A stretch of DNA of 64,000 bases, from assembly GCA_902566925.1 (NCBI GenBank), contig CACFKO010000005.1, positions 20,877 through 84,876 on the forward strand, given 5' to 3'. The stretch comes from an uncultured Pelagibacteraceae bacterium. Its GTDB lineage: Bacteria > Pseudomonadota > Alphaproteobacteria > Pelagibacterales > Pelagibacteraceae. The notes under the pieces are model-generated. The model was not told the origin of the DNA, did not search any database, and worked only from the letters and a program-made list of their open reading frames with translations. Below are positions 9,157 to 17,504 of the stretch, in pieces. Every line of letters begins with the position of its first letter. Position 1 is the first letter of the stretch. Position numbers and translations under genes: made by a program.

Positions 9157-9459
9157 ATGAGTGAACAAAAAACAAGCAACTTTATTACTATGGGCGCAGG
9201 CATTGCCATCGTATTCGCCTTGGTGAGTTGGTTCTCGGTCACATCTAACATTCCAGCAGAAACGGTTGCTGTGAATGAGACTGAGACGGAAGAAAAGGTT
9301 GTCCACGTCCACAGCACCGAAGCACCCGAAGAGGTTGCAGAGGAAGTTATCGTTGTAGCTGATGAACTCGTCGAGAAGGCACAGGAAGCGGCCATCCGCA
9401 ACCAAGTCAATCAAGCGATGAAGAAGTCAGAAGACACGGACATTGCAGACGCGGAGTAA
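9157..9459 (+). CDS. Small membrane-anchored protein of unknown function
   Basis: This 100-residue protein has one transmembrane segment at about residues 11-30 (FITMGAGIAIVFALVSWFSV) followed by an acidic, Glu/Val-rich region with probable coiled-coil character (EEVAEEVIVVADELVEKA). It may be inserted with the C-terminal part on one face of the inner membrane. It is flanked by members of the conserved-loop hairpin family. No homologue is recognised. Confidence 0.6.
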   Translation: MSEQKTSNFITMGAGIAIVFALVSWFSVTSNIPAETVAVNETETEEKVVHVHSTEAPEEVAEEVIVVADELVEKAQEAAIRNQVNQAMKKSEDTDIADAE

Positions 9460-9474
9460 ATCCCCCACCGCAGG

Positions 9475-9498
9475 AGGGCATGGGTTTACAGATGTCCT
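9475..9498 (+). repeat. Conserved-loop hairpin, copy 2
   Basis: Stem AGGGCAT (9475-9481) pairs with ATGTCCT (9492-9498, one G-T pair) around loop GGGTTTACAG. It is preceded by ACCGCAGG, as are copies 3 and 4 in similar form. It lies between the membrane-protein gene and the ParB-like gene. Confidence 0.65.
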
Positions 9499-9512
9499 AA
9501 CTTACCGCAGGG

Positions 9513-9534
9513 AGGCACGGGTTCAGAGGTGCCT
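9513..9534 (+). repeat. Conserved-loop hairpin, copy 3
   Basis: Stem AGGCAC (9513-9518) pairs with GTGCCT (9529-9534) around loop GGGTTCAGAG, preceded by ACCGCAGGG. The C-G closing pair replaces the T-A pair of copies 2 and 4, a compensatory change that argues for an RNA structure. Confidence 0.65.
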
Positions 9535-9560
9535 TTATTCATTTATAAAAGGAGAATAAA

Positions 9561-10484
9561 ATGAGTATTAAAGTATATGGAAATATTCCAAAAAAACAAC
9601 TAGACACAATTAATAGTACAGCACATGTGACCGAAGTCCCTGTGGAGATAAATTCTTATAAGAATAGGAAAACAAACGCCAGTACGCTAAAGTCATACCT
9701 CAAGGCTCGCGGTGGTAAATTTGACCGAGGACTATGGCAACCACCATTGGTAGCAGAGCTTCCAGATAAAACACGATTTCTGTTTGATGGTGATCACCGA
9801 AGAGCTTTATGGCGCTGGGCATTCCCAAAACAAGAAACAATGCCAGCACAGATTGTTCCTGTGAAAAGCAGGTCTGAAATTAGTCGTCTTTTTGTCGCAA
9901 TCAATAAGACAGCAAGAAAAGCTTTAAGTGCTAATGAGGTTTTTGTACATGAAGTTCTTGGCGGCGATGAGGAAGCCGGAAAGATTGCTAAACACCTAGA
10001 GGATTGTCAATTAAAAGTTAGTTTGGGGACAGGAGAACCCGGCTCGCACGCCGGCGATATCAAAGGACCAGAGGTTAGTATTGGAGGCTTTAAGCAAGCC
10101 ATTAAAGAGTCTAACGCAACAGCCGTGAGAAGATCTTCTGAAACTATTCAATCTTTGTGGAAAGATGATACCGTGATTGGTATTGAATTTTTGCGAGGGC
10201 TTGCAAGTGTATATAAGCACACTCCTGCTTACGAAAAACACAAGACTTATCTTGAAGATTTCATCAGTAGTCGCAAAAGTGCGGATATTACCCAAAAGGA
10301 GGTTTCTGCTTCTTTCAAACAAGAAGGCGGAAATATTAACCACAAAATTGAAACTTGTGTTACTCTTGGATTACTGACAAAATTTAAGAGATGGTCTATT
10401 GCCAACAAATATATTTCTAAGAGCACTTTTAATAGAGATTATGGCTCTTACATTAAAAACTTAAAAGCCGAACTGGTTAATTAA
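9561..10484 (+). CDS. ParB/DGQHR-like protein
   Basis: The 307-residue product has a ParB-type N-terminal module with FLFDGDHRRALW at about residues 73-84, corresponding to the (I/V)xDGxHR motif of ParB/Srx and DGQHR-domain proteins, which bind or cleave nucleotides or DNA. Upstream residues 24-30 (TEVPVEI) match the strand that usually precedes it. The C-terminal two-thirds is helical with no helix-turn-helix that I can assign. No ParA partner is nearby, so plasmid-type partitioning is unlikely; a DNA transaction role in the replication region is inferred. Confidence 0.6.
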   Translation: MSIKVYGNIPKKQLDTINSTAHVTEVPVEINSYKNRKTNASTLKSYLKARGGKFDRGLWQPPLVAELPDKTRFLFDGDHRRALWRWAFPKQETMPAQIVPVKSRSEISRLFVAINKTARKALSANEVFVHEVLGGDEEAGKIAKHLEDCQLKVSLGTGEPGSHAGDIKGPEVSIGGFKQAIKESNATAVRRSSETIQSLWKDDTVIGIEFLRGLASVYKHTPAYEKHKTYLEDFISSRKSADITQKEVSASFKQEGGNINHKIETCVTLGLLTKFKRWSIANKYISKSTFNRDYGSYIKNLKAELVN

Positions 10485-10500
10485 GTTTGTAATCCGCAGG

Positions 10501-10524
10501 GAGGCATGGGTTTACAGATGCCTC
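10501..10524 (+). repeat. Conserved-loop hairpin, copy 4
   Basis: Stem GAGGCAT (10501-10507) pairs with ATGCCTC (10518-10524) around loop GGGTTTACAG, identical to the loop of copy 2. It lies 25 bases upstream of the FKBP-like start and is preceded by TCCGCAGG. Confidence 0.65.
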
Positions 10525-10548
10525 AACATTTTAAATAAGGAAGATATT

Positions 10549-10986
10549 ATGACTAGTACAGTACAAAGCGGTCAAACAGTCAGTGTCCACTATCGTGGCA
10601 CTCTTGATGACGGCAGTGAGTTTGATAACTCACGAAATCGCGGACAAGCAATGGAAGTTCAAGTTGGTTCAGGCCAACTAATTGCAGGCTTTGATGCAGC
10701 CCTTTTGGGTATGACCGTGGGTGAGGTCAAAAATATCCACCTTGGAGCCGAGGAAGCATACGGGCCGGTTGATGAAGCCGCTGTCCAAGAAGTGCCTAAA
10801 ACAATGTTCCCACCTAGTTTTGCTTTCAAGACAGGCGAAGTTGTGCAGGGTCAAGCGCCCACAGGTCAACCTCTAGTGGCGACTATTATGGAAGAAAAAG
10901 ATGAAACCGTGGTGTTGGACTTTAACCATCCAATGGCCGGTAAAGATCTTAATTTTGAGATCGAAGTTATGAGTATTAATGAATAG
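10549..10986 (+). CDS. FKBP-type peptidyl-prolyl isomerase, SlyD-like
   Basis: The 145-residue protein begins VSVHYRGTLDDGSEFDNSR (residues 11-29), then GQLIAGFDAALLGMTVGE (43-60), the FKBP active-site strands. An insert at about residues 68-120 with AYGPVDEAAVQEVP matches the IF chaperone flap of SlyD. The C-terminus NHPMAGKDLNFEIEV closes the FKBP fold. SlyD-like proteins catalyse proline isomerisation and hold unfolded chains. The metal-binding His/Cys tail of E. coli SlyD is absent. A role in folding phage proteins, alongside phage GroEL, is inferred. Confidence 0.85.
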   Translation: MTSTVQSGQTVSVHYRGTLDDGSEFDNSRNRGQAMEVQVGSGQLIAGFDAALLGMTVGEVKNIHLGAEEAYGPVDEAAVQEVPKTMFPPSFAFKTGEVVQGQAPTGQPLVATIMEEKDETVVLDFNHPMAGKDLNFEIEVMSINE

Positions 10987-10995
10987 GAGGGAGTA

Positions 10996-11463
10996 ATGAG
11001 TTTATACGAGAAGATTAAGGCACTTGGTGTCGAAGATGATACAAAAGTTAATTTCAGCATTGAAGAGGGAGCAGAAGTTTTCCATTTTAATGAAACACAC
11101 ATCGAAACAGCGATGGGCGAAACTGGTTTTGCTTACACATTGGCAGAGGCTATCACAAGTGGCGTTCTCTACGAGAAAGGCAACGAGATCCTTGATGAAA
11201 TGCGAGAGGAAGGCTTGCTTGACGAGTATGAGCGAGGCGACGAAGCGTTCACCGACTTTGTATCAGAAATCATTGAGGAAAATCACTGGAACTTTGGTTG
11301 GATTGAACATTCAACCGAGAAGTACGACCATAAGCGTGGTTACACTGAGCTTTCGGCTGAGTTTGATATTCCTCTTGCTGATCTAAAGAACGATCCCTAT
11401 CCGCTTATTGGATGGAAGGCATCTGTTCAGACCCCTAACGGCTATTTGACGGTTGACCGATAA
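10996..11463 (+). CDS. Conserved-type hypothetical acidic protein
   Basis: This 155-residue protein is strongly acidic, with a helical central part (EILDEMREEGLLDEYERGDE, about residues 68-87) and a C-terminal beta-rich part. It has no signal peptide, membrane segment or metal motif. It is preceded by GGAGGGAG and its stop overlaps the start of the UvsX gene by one base (TAATG), suggesting translational coupling to recombination. Function is not recognised. Confidence 0.55.
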   Translation: MSLYEKIKALGVEDDTKVNFSIEEGAEVFHFNETHIETAMGETGFAYTLAEAITSGVLYEKGNEILDEMREEGLLDEYERGDEAFTDFVSEIIEENHWNFGWIEHSTEKYDHKRGYTELSAEFDIPLADLKNDPYPLIGWKASVQTPNGYLTVDR

Positions 11464-12584
11464 TGGCTAGGGCAAAGAAGCAAAAGGCAGGAAGACTTTC
11501 TATCGCAGATATGCGAAAGATTGTTAATAAGAAAGCAGGTGAGGAGGTTGCCCACAACCTTTCGGGTACAAACCCGACCGAGGTCAAAGAGTGGATTCCA
11601 ACTGGATCTAGATGGCTAAACTCTATCATCTGTCGCGGCAAGTATGCTGGTATTCCAATCGGTAAAATCAGCGAGATTGCTGGCCTTTCCGCTTCTGGTA
11701 AATCATATATGGCGGCTCAGATTGCAGGCAACGCCCAGAAAATGGGGATTGACGTTGTTTATTTTGACTCTGAGTCCGCTGTGGACCCAGACTTCTTGGC
11801 AAACGCTGGTTGTGACATTGATAACTTACTTTACATTCAAGCACAATCAGTTGAGTTTGTCTTAGAAACTATTGAAGAGCTTTTGGCAGGTAATGAAAAC
11901 CGAATGCTCTTTATCTGGGATTCACTTGCGATGACGCCTGCTATTACTGACATCGAGGGCGATTTTAACCCTCTATCCAGTATGGCAGTCAAGCCTCGTA
12001 TTCTTTCAAAGGGATTTGCTAAATTAACAGTCCCTATTGCAAACTCTCAATCAACCTTGCTGATTCTTAATCAGCTAAAAACGAACATTACAAGTAACAT
12101 CGCGGAAGCGCGTCTGGAGCCTTATTTCACCCCCGGTGGAAAGGCCGCAATCTACGCCTATTCTCTTCGCATCTGGCTGACAGCGAGACGAGGTAAGGCT
12201 AGCTATCTATATGATGACAAAGGCTTCCGTGTTGGTACTGAGGTGAAAGCAAAGATTAAGAAGTCCCGTTTTGGGTCTGATGCGAGAGAATGTACATTTA
12301 AGATTATGTGGGCTGGCGATGATGTGAAGATTCAAGACCAAGAGTCTTGGTTGGAGGCGGTAAAGTCTTCCACTCAGATTAGCAACGCAGGTGCATGGTT
12401 TACACTGAAGCACGAAGATGGCTCAGAAGAAAAATTCCAAACAGCAACTTGGATGAAGAAACTCGAAGACGACAAGTTCAGAAACCGTATTCTACAGATT
12501 ATGGAAGAAGAAGTTATCTTGAAGTTTGAGAAGAAAGAGGTTGACGCAAAAGAATTTTATGATATTGATGGAGAAGATGAATAA
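11463..12584 (+). CDS. uvsX: RecA/UvsX-like recombinase
   Basis: The 373-residue protein has a Walker A motif GLSASGKS at about residues 73-80, a Walker B-type strand MLFIWDSLA near 149-157 and YFDSESAVD (about 100-108), all typical of RecA/UvsX. The protein would polymerise on ssDNA and drive strand exchange, serving recombination-dependent replication and repair. The acidic C-terminus (KEFYDIDGEDE) resembles RecA tails. It lies between the ssDNA-binding protein and the exonuclease genes. RecA versus UvsX subfamily was not resolved, but the size and context favour UvsX. Confidence 0.85.
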   Translation: MARAKKQKAGRLSIADMRKIVNKKAGEEVAHNLSGTNPTEVKEWIPTGSRWLNSIICRGKYAGIPIGKISEIAGLSASGKSYMAAQIAGNAQKMGIDVVYFDSESAVDPDFLANAGCDIDNLLYIQAQSVEFVLETIEELLAGNENRMLFIWDSLAMTPAITDIEGDFNPLSSMAVKPRILSKGFAKLTVPIANSQSTLLILNQLKTNITSNIAEARLEPYFTPGGKAAIYAYSLRIWLTARRGKASYLYDDKGFRVGTEVKAKIKKSRFGSDARECTFKIMWAGDDVKIQDQESWLEAVKSSTQISNAGAWFTLKHEDGSEEKFQTATWMKKLEDDKFRNRILQIMEEEVILKFEKKEVDAKEFYDIDGEDE

Positions 12585-12635
12585 ACTTTGTTTTTGGCCG
12601 TCTAATAAAGACAAGTAGCTTTTGGAGGGCTCATT

Positions 12636-12914
12636 ATGAAGTTTATTTTTTCTTTTTTCGTTGCTTTGGGGATGATGTTTGGATTCGCACCCGAAGCAAA
12701 AGCACACACAGTTAGAACAACGGTAGTGCAAAAGGTATGTTCTGTCCAGAAACAGTATGTACCCGCTCACTATAATAGACGAGGACTTTGGGTCCGAGGG
12801 CACTTCAAAAATGTTACTTTTTGTAGAAACGTCCCACGCACCGTTGTTCGCAGAGTGCATCATCATAGGCACCATCGCCATAGGCACGGTGTAAGGTTCG
12901 TTTTCAAACTTTAA
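12636..12914 (+). CDS. Small secreted His-rich protein
   Basis: This 92-residue protein has a classic signal peptide (residues 1-23, hydrophobic core FFVALGMMFGFAP, cleavage near AKA-HT). The mature part is basic with two Cys and a His/Arg-rich run at residues 78-88 (HHHRHHRHRHG), a potential metal-binding stretch. The central pattern YVPAHYNRRGLWVRGHF resembles short aromatic repeats of bacterial envelope proteins. The start follows GGAGGG. Export to the periplasm is predicted; the function is unknown. Confidence 0.65.
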   Translation: MKFIFSFFVALGMMFGFAPEAKAHTVRTTVVQKVCSVQKQYVPAHYNRRGLWVRGHFKNVTFCRNVPRTVVRRVHHHRHHRHRHGVRFVFKL

Positions 12915-12925
12915 TTTTTTTATCC

Positions 12926-12954
12926 TTGACTACACCCCCTGACGATGTTATACT
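12926..12954 (+). promoter_or_regulatory. Promoter for the 5' exonuclease gene, embedded in a palindrome
   Basis: TTGACT (12926-12931) and TATACT (12949-12954) are 17 bp apart. The -10 box is the exact centre of the terminator palindrome at 12935-12969, so a transcript from here starts near 12961 and keeps only the right arm. Confidence 0.65.
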
Positions 12955-12975
12955 ATAACAGTCAGGGGGTTTTTT
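12935..12975 (+). terminator. Intrinsic terminator abutting the exonuclease start codon
   Basis: CCCCCTGAC (12935-12943) and TGTTATA pair with TATAACA and GTCAGGGGG (12961-12969) to give a 16-bp stem interrupted by GA, followed by six T (12970-12975) and directly by the ATG at 12976. It should stop read-through from upstream. The right-arm AGGGGG then serves as ribosome binding site for transcripts starting inside the hairpin. Confidence 0.75.
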
Positions 12976-13944
12976 ATGCAACGTGTAGTAGTTATTGACG
13001 CACTAAATATGTTTATTCGGAATTACATTGTTAATCCGATGATTTCAACCAACGGCAACCCAATCGGTGGGGCTGTTGGTTTTGTTAACTCGGTCAAGAA
13101 GTTGATGCGAGAGTCTAAGCCAGACCAAGTTATCATTTGTTGGGACGGCGCAGGAGGCTCACAGAAGCGTCGTCAGACCGTCAAAGAATACAAGAAGGGT
13201 AGGAAGCCTCTCCGTAAGAACTACGAGGTAGAGGGTATGTCAGAGCAGTCTGAGAAAGAGAATATGGTCTGGCAACAGCGCATCCTTATGGAAATGCTGA
13301 ACGAGATGCCCATCATTCAACTTATGCTCGACCGTGTTGAGGCAGACGACATCATTTCTATGATCGCAGGCTCACCCAAGTATAAGGGTTGGCAAAAGGT
13401 TATTGTTTCATCAGACAAAGACTTTTTACAGTTGCTTGACGACGAGACTGTCCTTTATCGCCCCATCCAAAAGAAGGCGTGGACGAAGAACACAGTTATT
13501 GAGGAATACGGAATCTCGCCGGAAAATTTTGTTATTGCAAGAGCGATTGCCGGTGATAAGTCCGACAACCTCGCAGGAATCAAAGGTGCAGGCCTACCAA
13601 CCATCGCAAAGCGCCTGCCTTTCCTTATTGACAACGAGATGCACACACTTAGTGAAGTTTACGACCATTGTGCCAACGCAGAGGGTAAACTTAAATTTCA
13701 CGAAAGAATTGTAGAAGATTGGGATGTGGTAGAGACTAACTATAAAGTTATGAATCTTACACCGCCAAGCATCTCTGTCCAAGGGCGACGAAAAGTCAAC
13801 TATGCCCTTGATAACTTTGAATTTGAGTTGAACGCAACCGAGCTAAAACGTGCGTCTGTCGAGCATGGCTTCGGTTCTTACGATTGGTCCGAGCTTATGG
13901 CGATGCTCCGAGGAATCGTAGAAAAAAATAAGATGATTGCTTGA
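12976..13944 (+). CDS. 5'-3' exonuclease/RNase H of the FEN family
   Basis: The 322-residue protein shows the PIN-like FEN motifs: VIDALNMFIRN (residues 5-15), CWDGAGGSQKRR (about 55-66), VEADDIISMI (about 121-130), SSDKDFLQLL (143-152) and AGDKSDNLAGIKGAG (about 193-207, helix-hairpin-helix region). The acidic residues in these motifs bind two metal ions. T4 RNase H and the 5' nuclease of Pol I belong here and remove RNA primers from lagging-strand fragments; the exonuclease-less polymerase at 5.9 kb would need this separate enzyme. The start is fixed by the AGGGGG site in the terminator arm. Confidence 0.85.
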   Translation: MQRVVVIDALNMFIRNYIVNPMISTNGNPIGGAVGFVNSVKKLMRESKPDQVIICWDGAGGSQKRRQTVKEYKKGRKPLRKNYEVEGMSEQSEKENMVWQQRILMEMLNEMPIIQLMLDRVEADDIISMIAGSPKYKGWQKVIVSSDKDFLQLLDDETVLYRPIQKKAWTKNTVIEEYGISPENFVIARAIAGDKSDNLAGIKGAGLPTIAKRLPFLIDNEMHTLSEVYDHCANAEGKLKFHERIVEDWDVVETNYKVMNLTPPSISVQGRRKVNYALDNFEFELNATELKRASVEHGFGSYDWSELMAMLRGIVEKNKMIA

Positions 13945-13969
13945 CAGCAGCCGCTTTATAGGCTATATT
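13941..13969 (+). promoter_or_regulatory. Promoter for the replicative helicase gene
   Basis: TTGACA (13941-13946), overlapping the exonuclease stop, and TATATT (13964-13969) are 17 bp apart. The GGGGGAG ribosome site and TTG start follow. Confidence 0.65.
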
Positions 13970-13991
13970 AATAATCCACGGGGGAGTTCAC

Positions 13992-15356
13992 TTGGAAAAC
14001 AACAAACCAAGTTTCAGTAAATTTGGTAAAGATTTTCAAGAGTCATTGTGTCAAATGATTCTTCAAGATCGGCCATTCGCAGACCAGATTATGGAGGTTC
14101 TAGACACTAACTTTCTAGAGCTTCACTATCTCCGTGTCTTCGTAAAGAAAATATTTGAGTATCGTGAGGAGTTTGGTGTTCATCCAACTTATCGTATTAT
14201 GATCTCTGTTATTCGCGCAGAACTTGACGATGAAAATGCAGCAACTCAACAACAATTGAGAAATTATTTTGCTCGCATTCACAACGCCGAGGTAAGCGGT
14301 TCAGACTATATTAAGAAGATTTCTCTTGAATTTTGCCGTAAGCAAAAACTCAAAGAAGCGATGATTAAGTCTGTTCCGCTGCTTGAAAAGTCCTCTTTTG
14401 ATGAAATTGCTAAGATTATTAACGATGCCATCAAATTGGGTGACCACTCCGACCACGGCTATGACTACCTAAAAGACTTCGAACGTCGCTTTGAAATCAA
14501 GGCCCGAAATCCTATTTCTCTGGGCTGGAACGACATCGACGGACTATGTAAAGGTGGACTCGGCAAGGGCGAGTTAGGCGTAGTTATCGCGCCAACGGGG
14601 GCAGGGAAGTCAATGGTGCTTGTACACTTGGGGGCAGAAGCCTTAAAGTTAGGGAAAACTGTTGTTCACTATACGCTTGAGTTGGCCGACACTGTTGTGG
14701 CGAGTCGTTATGATTCGTGCATCACTAAGATTCCCCTTGGTCAGTTACACTCTTTCAAAGAAGAGATTTATGAGCAGGTGCAAGACGTGGAGGGAACACT
14801 AATCGTGAAGGAGTATCCCACGAAGTCAGCATCTACGCGCTCATTAAAGACTCACTTAGAAAAACTAAAAATGCGGGATATCAATCCTGATATGGTGATT
14901 GTTGACTATGGCGATTTGTTGCGGCCAGTTTCTGCCCAAAAGGAGAAAAGAAACGAACTCGAATCTATTTATGAAGAGTTGCGAGGATTGGCAAAGGAAT
15001 TTGACTGTTGCCTTTGGACCGCATCACAAACAAATAGGTCAGGACTAAATGCAGAAGTTATCACACTGGAATCTATATCAGAAGCCTTTAACAAGTGTTT
15101 CGTTGCTGACTTTATCTTTTCACTTTCGAGAACCGTAGAGGATAAGCAAGCCAACACAGGCCGTATTTTCGTCGCCAAGAACAGAAACGGTCCTGATGGT
15201 ATTGTGTATCCAATATCTATGCATACCGCAAATGTTCAAATAGAAGTATTGCAGCAAACAGGCGAAGAAAAAGCAATGTTAACTGCGAAAGACCAAAGTG
15301 AAGTGTTAAAAGAAAAATATAAGAAATTTAGAGACAAACAAAAGAAAAAAGATTAG
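13992..15356 (+). CDS. Replicative DNA helicase, DnaB/gp41-like
   Basis: The start is a TTG placed after GGGGGAG; no ATG fits. The 454-residue protein has an N-terminal helical domain (about 1-150) and a SF4 RecA-like core: GGLGKGELGVVIAPTGAGKS at about 189-208 (Walker A) and MVIVDYGDLLRP near 302-313 (Walker B). An Arg-rich QTNRSG region around 348 fits motif H3/H4. Hexameric helicases of this type unwind DNA ahead of the fork in concert with a primase. No primase gene is visible in this window. The Lys-rich tail is an unremarkable end. Confidence 0.85.
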   Translation: MENNKPSFSKFGKDFQESLCQMILQDRPFADQIMEVLDTNFLELHYLRVFVKKIFEYREEFGVHPTYRIMISVIRAELDDENAATQQQLRNYFARIHNAEVSGSDYIKKISLEFCRKQKLKEAMIKSVPLLEKSSFDEIAKIINDAIKLGDHSDHGYDYLKDFERRFEIKARNPISLGWNDIDGLCKGGLGKGELGVVIAPTGAGKSMVLVHLGAEALKLGKTVVHYTLELADTVVASRYDSCITKIPLGQLHSFKEEIYEQVQDVEGTLIVKEYPTKSASTRSLKTHLEKLKMRDINPDMVIVDYGDLLRPVSAQKEKRNELESIYEELRGLAKEFDCCLWTASQTNRSGLNAEVITLESISEAFNKCFVADFIFSLSRTVEDKQANTGRIFVAKNRNGPDGIVYPISMHTANVQIEVLQQTGEEKAMLTAKDQSEVLKEKYKKFRDKQKKKD

Positions 15357-15368
15357 GGAGAAACCAAA

Positions 15369-17225
15369 ATGGAGTTAGCGTCAGAGATTTTGTCGGACAT
15401 CACTGTGCATATGAAGTATGCTCGCTATGTTGCGGATAAATATCGTAGGGAAACATACGAGGAGTTGGTGGATCGTAATAAAGCGATGCATATCAAGAAG
15501 TTCCCAGCAATGAAAGAAGAGATTGAGGCAGCATATAAGTTTGTGTATGAAAAGAAAGTTCTGCCTTCCATGAGATCAATGCAGTTTGGAGGTAAGCCGA
15601 TTGAGGTTGCGCCAAACCGAGTGTTTAACTGTGCTTATATGCCTATTGATGATGTCCGTGCTTTTGGGGAAGCTATGTTTTTACTCCTCGGCGGCACAGG
15701 CGTGGGTTATTCAGTTCAAAAACATCACGTTGAACAGCTTCCTGCTATCCTAAAGCCAAACGGTAAGCGTACTTATCGCTATCTTGTCTCTGATTCCATC
15801 GAAGGTTGGGCTGATGCTGTTAAGGCTCTTATTGGCTCGTATTTCAAAGGTACATCCAAACTCCGTTTTGACTTCTCCGACATCCGTCCCAAAGGTGCCC
15901 GTTTAGTGACATCTGGCGGTAAAGCACCCGGACCACAGCCTCTTCGTGAGTGTCTTGTTAAACTACGCGGCGTTTTGGACACAAAAGAGAACGGCGACAA
16001 ACTAAGTCCCATTGAGGTTCACGACATGGTGTGCCACATCGCTGATGCAGTGCTTGCAGGCGGCATCCGACGAGCAGCCCTCATCTCCCTATTCTCCGCA
16101 GACGATGATGAGATGATTGCTGCAAAGTCAGGAAACTGGTGGGAAATCAACCCGCAACGAGGCCGAGCAAACAACAGTATTGTTCTTATGCGACACATCG
16201 TAACCAAAGAGTTCTTTAATGATGTTTGGGAGCGTGTACGAGCAAGCGGAGCAGGAGAACCCGGTTTCTACTTTACTTTTGATAAAGACTGGGGAACCAA
16301 CCCTTGCTGCGAGATCGCACTCCGTCCGTATCAGTTCTGTAACTTGACCGAGGTTAATGTTTCAAATGTGGACACACAGGAAGAGTATGAAGCCCGCGTT
16401 AAAGCAGCAGCCTTTATTGGCACACTCCAAGCTTCCTACACAGACTTTCACTATCTTCGTCCAGTATGGCAGCGCAATACAGAAAAAGATTCTCTTATCG
16501 GAGTTTCTATGACAGGTATTGCATCAGGTAATGTCTTGAAGTTAGATATGAAAGCAGGGGCAAAGGTTGTTAAAGAGGAAAACAAGCGTGTTGCTGAACT
16601 TCTTGGAATCAACCCCGCAGCCCGTACAACCTGCGTTAAGCCTGCTGGAACCACGTCTTTGACATTAGGGACATCATCAGGCATTCACGCTTGGCACAAT
16701 GACTATTACATTCGTCGTATCCGAGTGGGTAAGAACGAGGCCATTTATCAGTATCTTGTAGAGAATCACCCAGAGTTGGTCGAAGACGAGTTTTTCCGTC
16801 CACACGATACAGCAGTGATCTCCGCACCACAGAAGGCACCAGAGGGATCCATAACACGCTCAGAAACAGCCTTAGAACTCCTTAATCGAGTTAAGAAGGT
16901 CAGCACAGAGTGGGTCAAAGGCGGTCATTGGAAAGGCCAAAATACTCACAATGTAAGTGCAACCGTCACTATCAAGGAAGACGAGTGGGACGAGGTTGGC
17001 GAGTGGATGTGGGAGAACCGTGCAACTTATAATGGACTATCTGTCCTTCCGCACTCTGACCACTCTTACAAGCAAGCACCGTTTGAGGACTGTGATGAAG
17101 AAACATACAACGAGATGTTGAAATCGCTATTATCTGTGGATCTCACTAACATTGTTGAGATGCAAGATGATACAGATCTTCAAGGCGAGTTGGCTTGTGC
17201 CGGCGGCGCTTGCGAAATCAAATAA
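15369..17225 (+). CDS. nrdJ: Adenosylcobalamin-dependent ribonucleotide reductase, class II
   Basis: This 618-residue protein resembles monomeric B12-dependent ribonucleoside-triphosphate reductase. Visible are the substrate-site Cys in NRVFNCAYMP (about residues 78-87), the loop GGIRRAALIS (about 227-236), NPCCEIAL (about 315-322) carrying the catalytic Cys and Glu, and a C-terminal redox pair in ACAGGACEIK. It is shorter than the 739-residue Lactobacillus enzyme, so the allosteric insert is probably reduced. It makes deoxynucleotides for phage DNA using adenosylcobalamin from the host. The single-chain gene, with no NrdB nearby, supports class II. Confidence 0.85.
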   Translation: MELASEILSDITVHMKYARYVADKYRRETYEELVDRNKAMHIKKFPAMKEEIEAAYKFVYEKKVLPSMRSMQFGGKPIEVAPNRVFNCAYMPIDDVRAFGEAMFLLLGGTGVGYSVQKHHVEQLPAILKPNGKRTYRYLVSDSIEGWADAVKALIGSYFKGTSKLRFDFSDIRPKGARLVTSGGKAPGPQPLRECLVKLRGVLDTKENGDKLSPIEVHDMVCHIADAVLAGGIRRAALISLFSADDDEMIAAKSGNWWEINPQRGRANNSIVLMRHIVTKEFFNDVWERVRASGAGEPGFYFTFDKDWGTNPCCEIALRPYQFCNLTEVNVSNVDTQEEYEARVKAAAFIGTLQASYTDFHYLRPVWQRNTEKDSLIGVSMTGIASGNVLKLDMKAGAKVVKEENKRVAELLGINPAARTTCVKPAGTTSLTLGTSSGIHAWHNDYYIRRIRVGKNEAIYQYLVENHPELVEDEFFRPHDTAVISAPQKAPEGSITRSETALELLNRVKKVSTEWVKGGHWKGQNTHNVSATVTIKEDEWDEVGEWMWENRATYNGLSVLPHSDHSYKQAPFEDCDEETYNEMLKSLLSVDLTNIVEMQDDTDLQGELACAGGACEIK

Positions 17226-17229
17226 TCGC

Positions 17230-17258
17230 TTGACACGAACCTGTTTAGGTGTTATTAT
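17230..17258 (+). promoter_or_regulatory. Promoter downstream of the reductase gene
   Basis: TTGACA (17230-17235) and TATTAT (17253-17258) are 17 bp apart, with TGT before the -10. It would drive the short-gene operon beginning at 17277. Confidence 0.65.
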
Positions 17259-17276
17259 ATAAAGGTGAGGTGAGTT

Positions 17277-17504
17277 ATGAAATTTAACCACTTAGTGCCA
17301 AAGTTCGAGATGATGAGAAAGTGCAAAGGGGAGAAGCAACACTACTTCGTCCCCAGCGGGCACATCGAGGCTTCGATAGGCCACGTTGCAGTCAGGTTTG
17401 AGTGCAAACACTGTGGAAATCAGGCCACATCATTTTTAACTTTTGGCGAGTTCAAAACAAATGAAAGAATTATTAGAGATTATGTATATGGAGGCAATAA
17501 ATGA
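17277..17504 (+). CDS. Small hypothetical protein with a CxxC pair
   Basis: This 75-residue basic protein has CKHC at about residues 42-45 plus a Cys at 15 and several His, suggesting a single small zinc-binding site. It is the first gene of an operon that runs, with ATGA overlaps, into a DUF3310 protein, glutamine synthetase and ThyX. No specific family is recognised. Confidence 0.5.
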   Translation: MKFNHLVPKFEMMRKCKGEKQHYFVPSGHIEASIGHVAVRFECKHCGNQATSFLTFGEFKTNERIIRDYVYGGNK

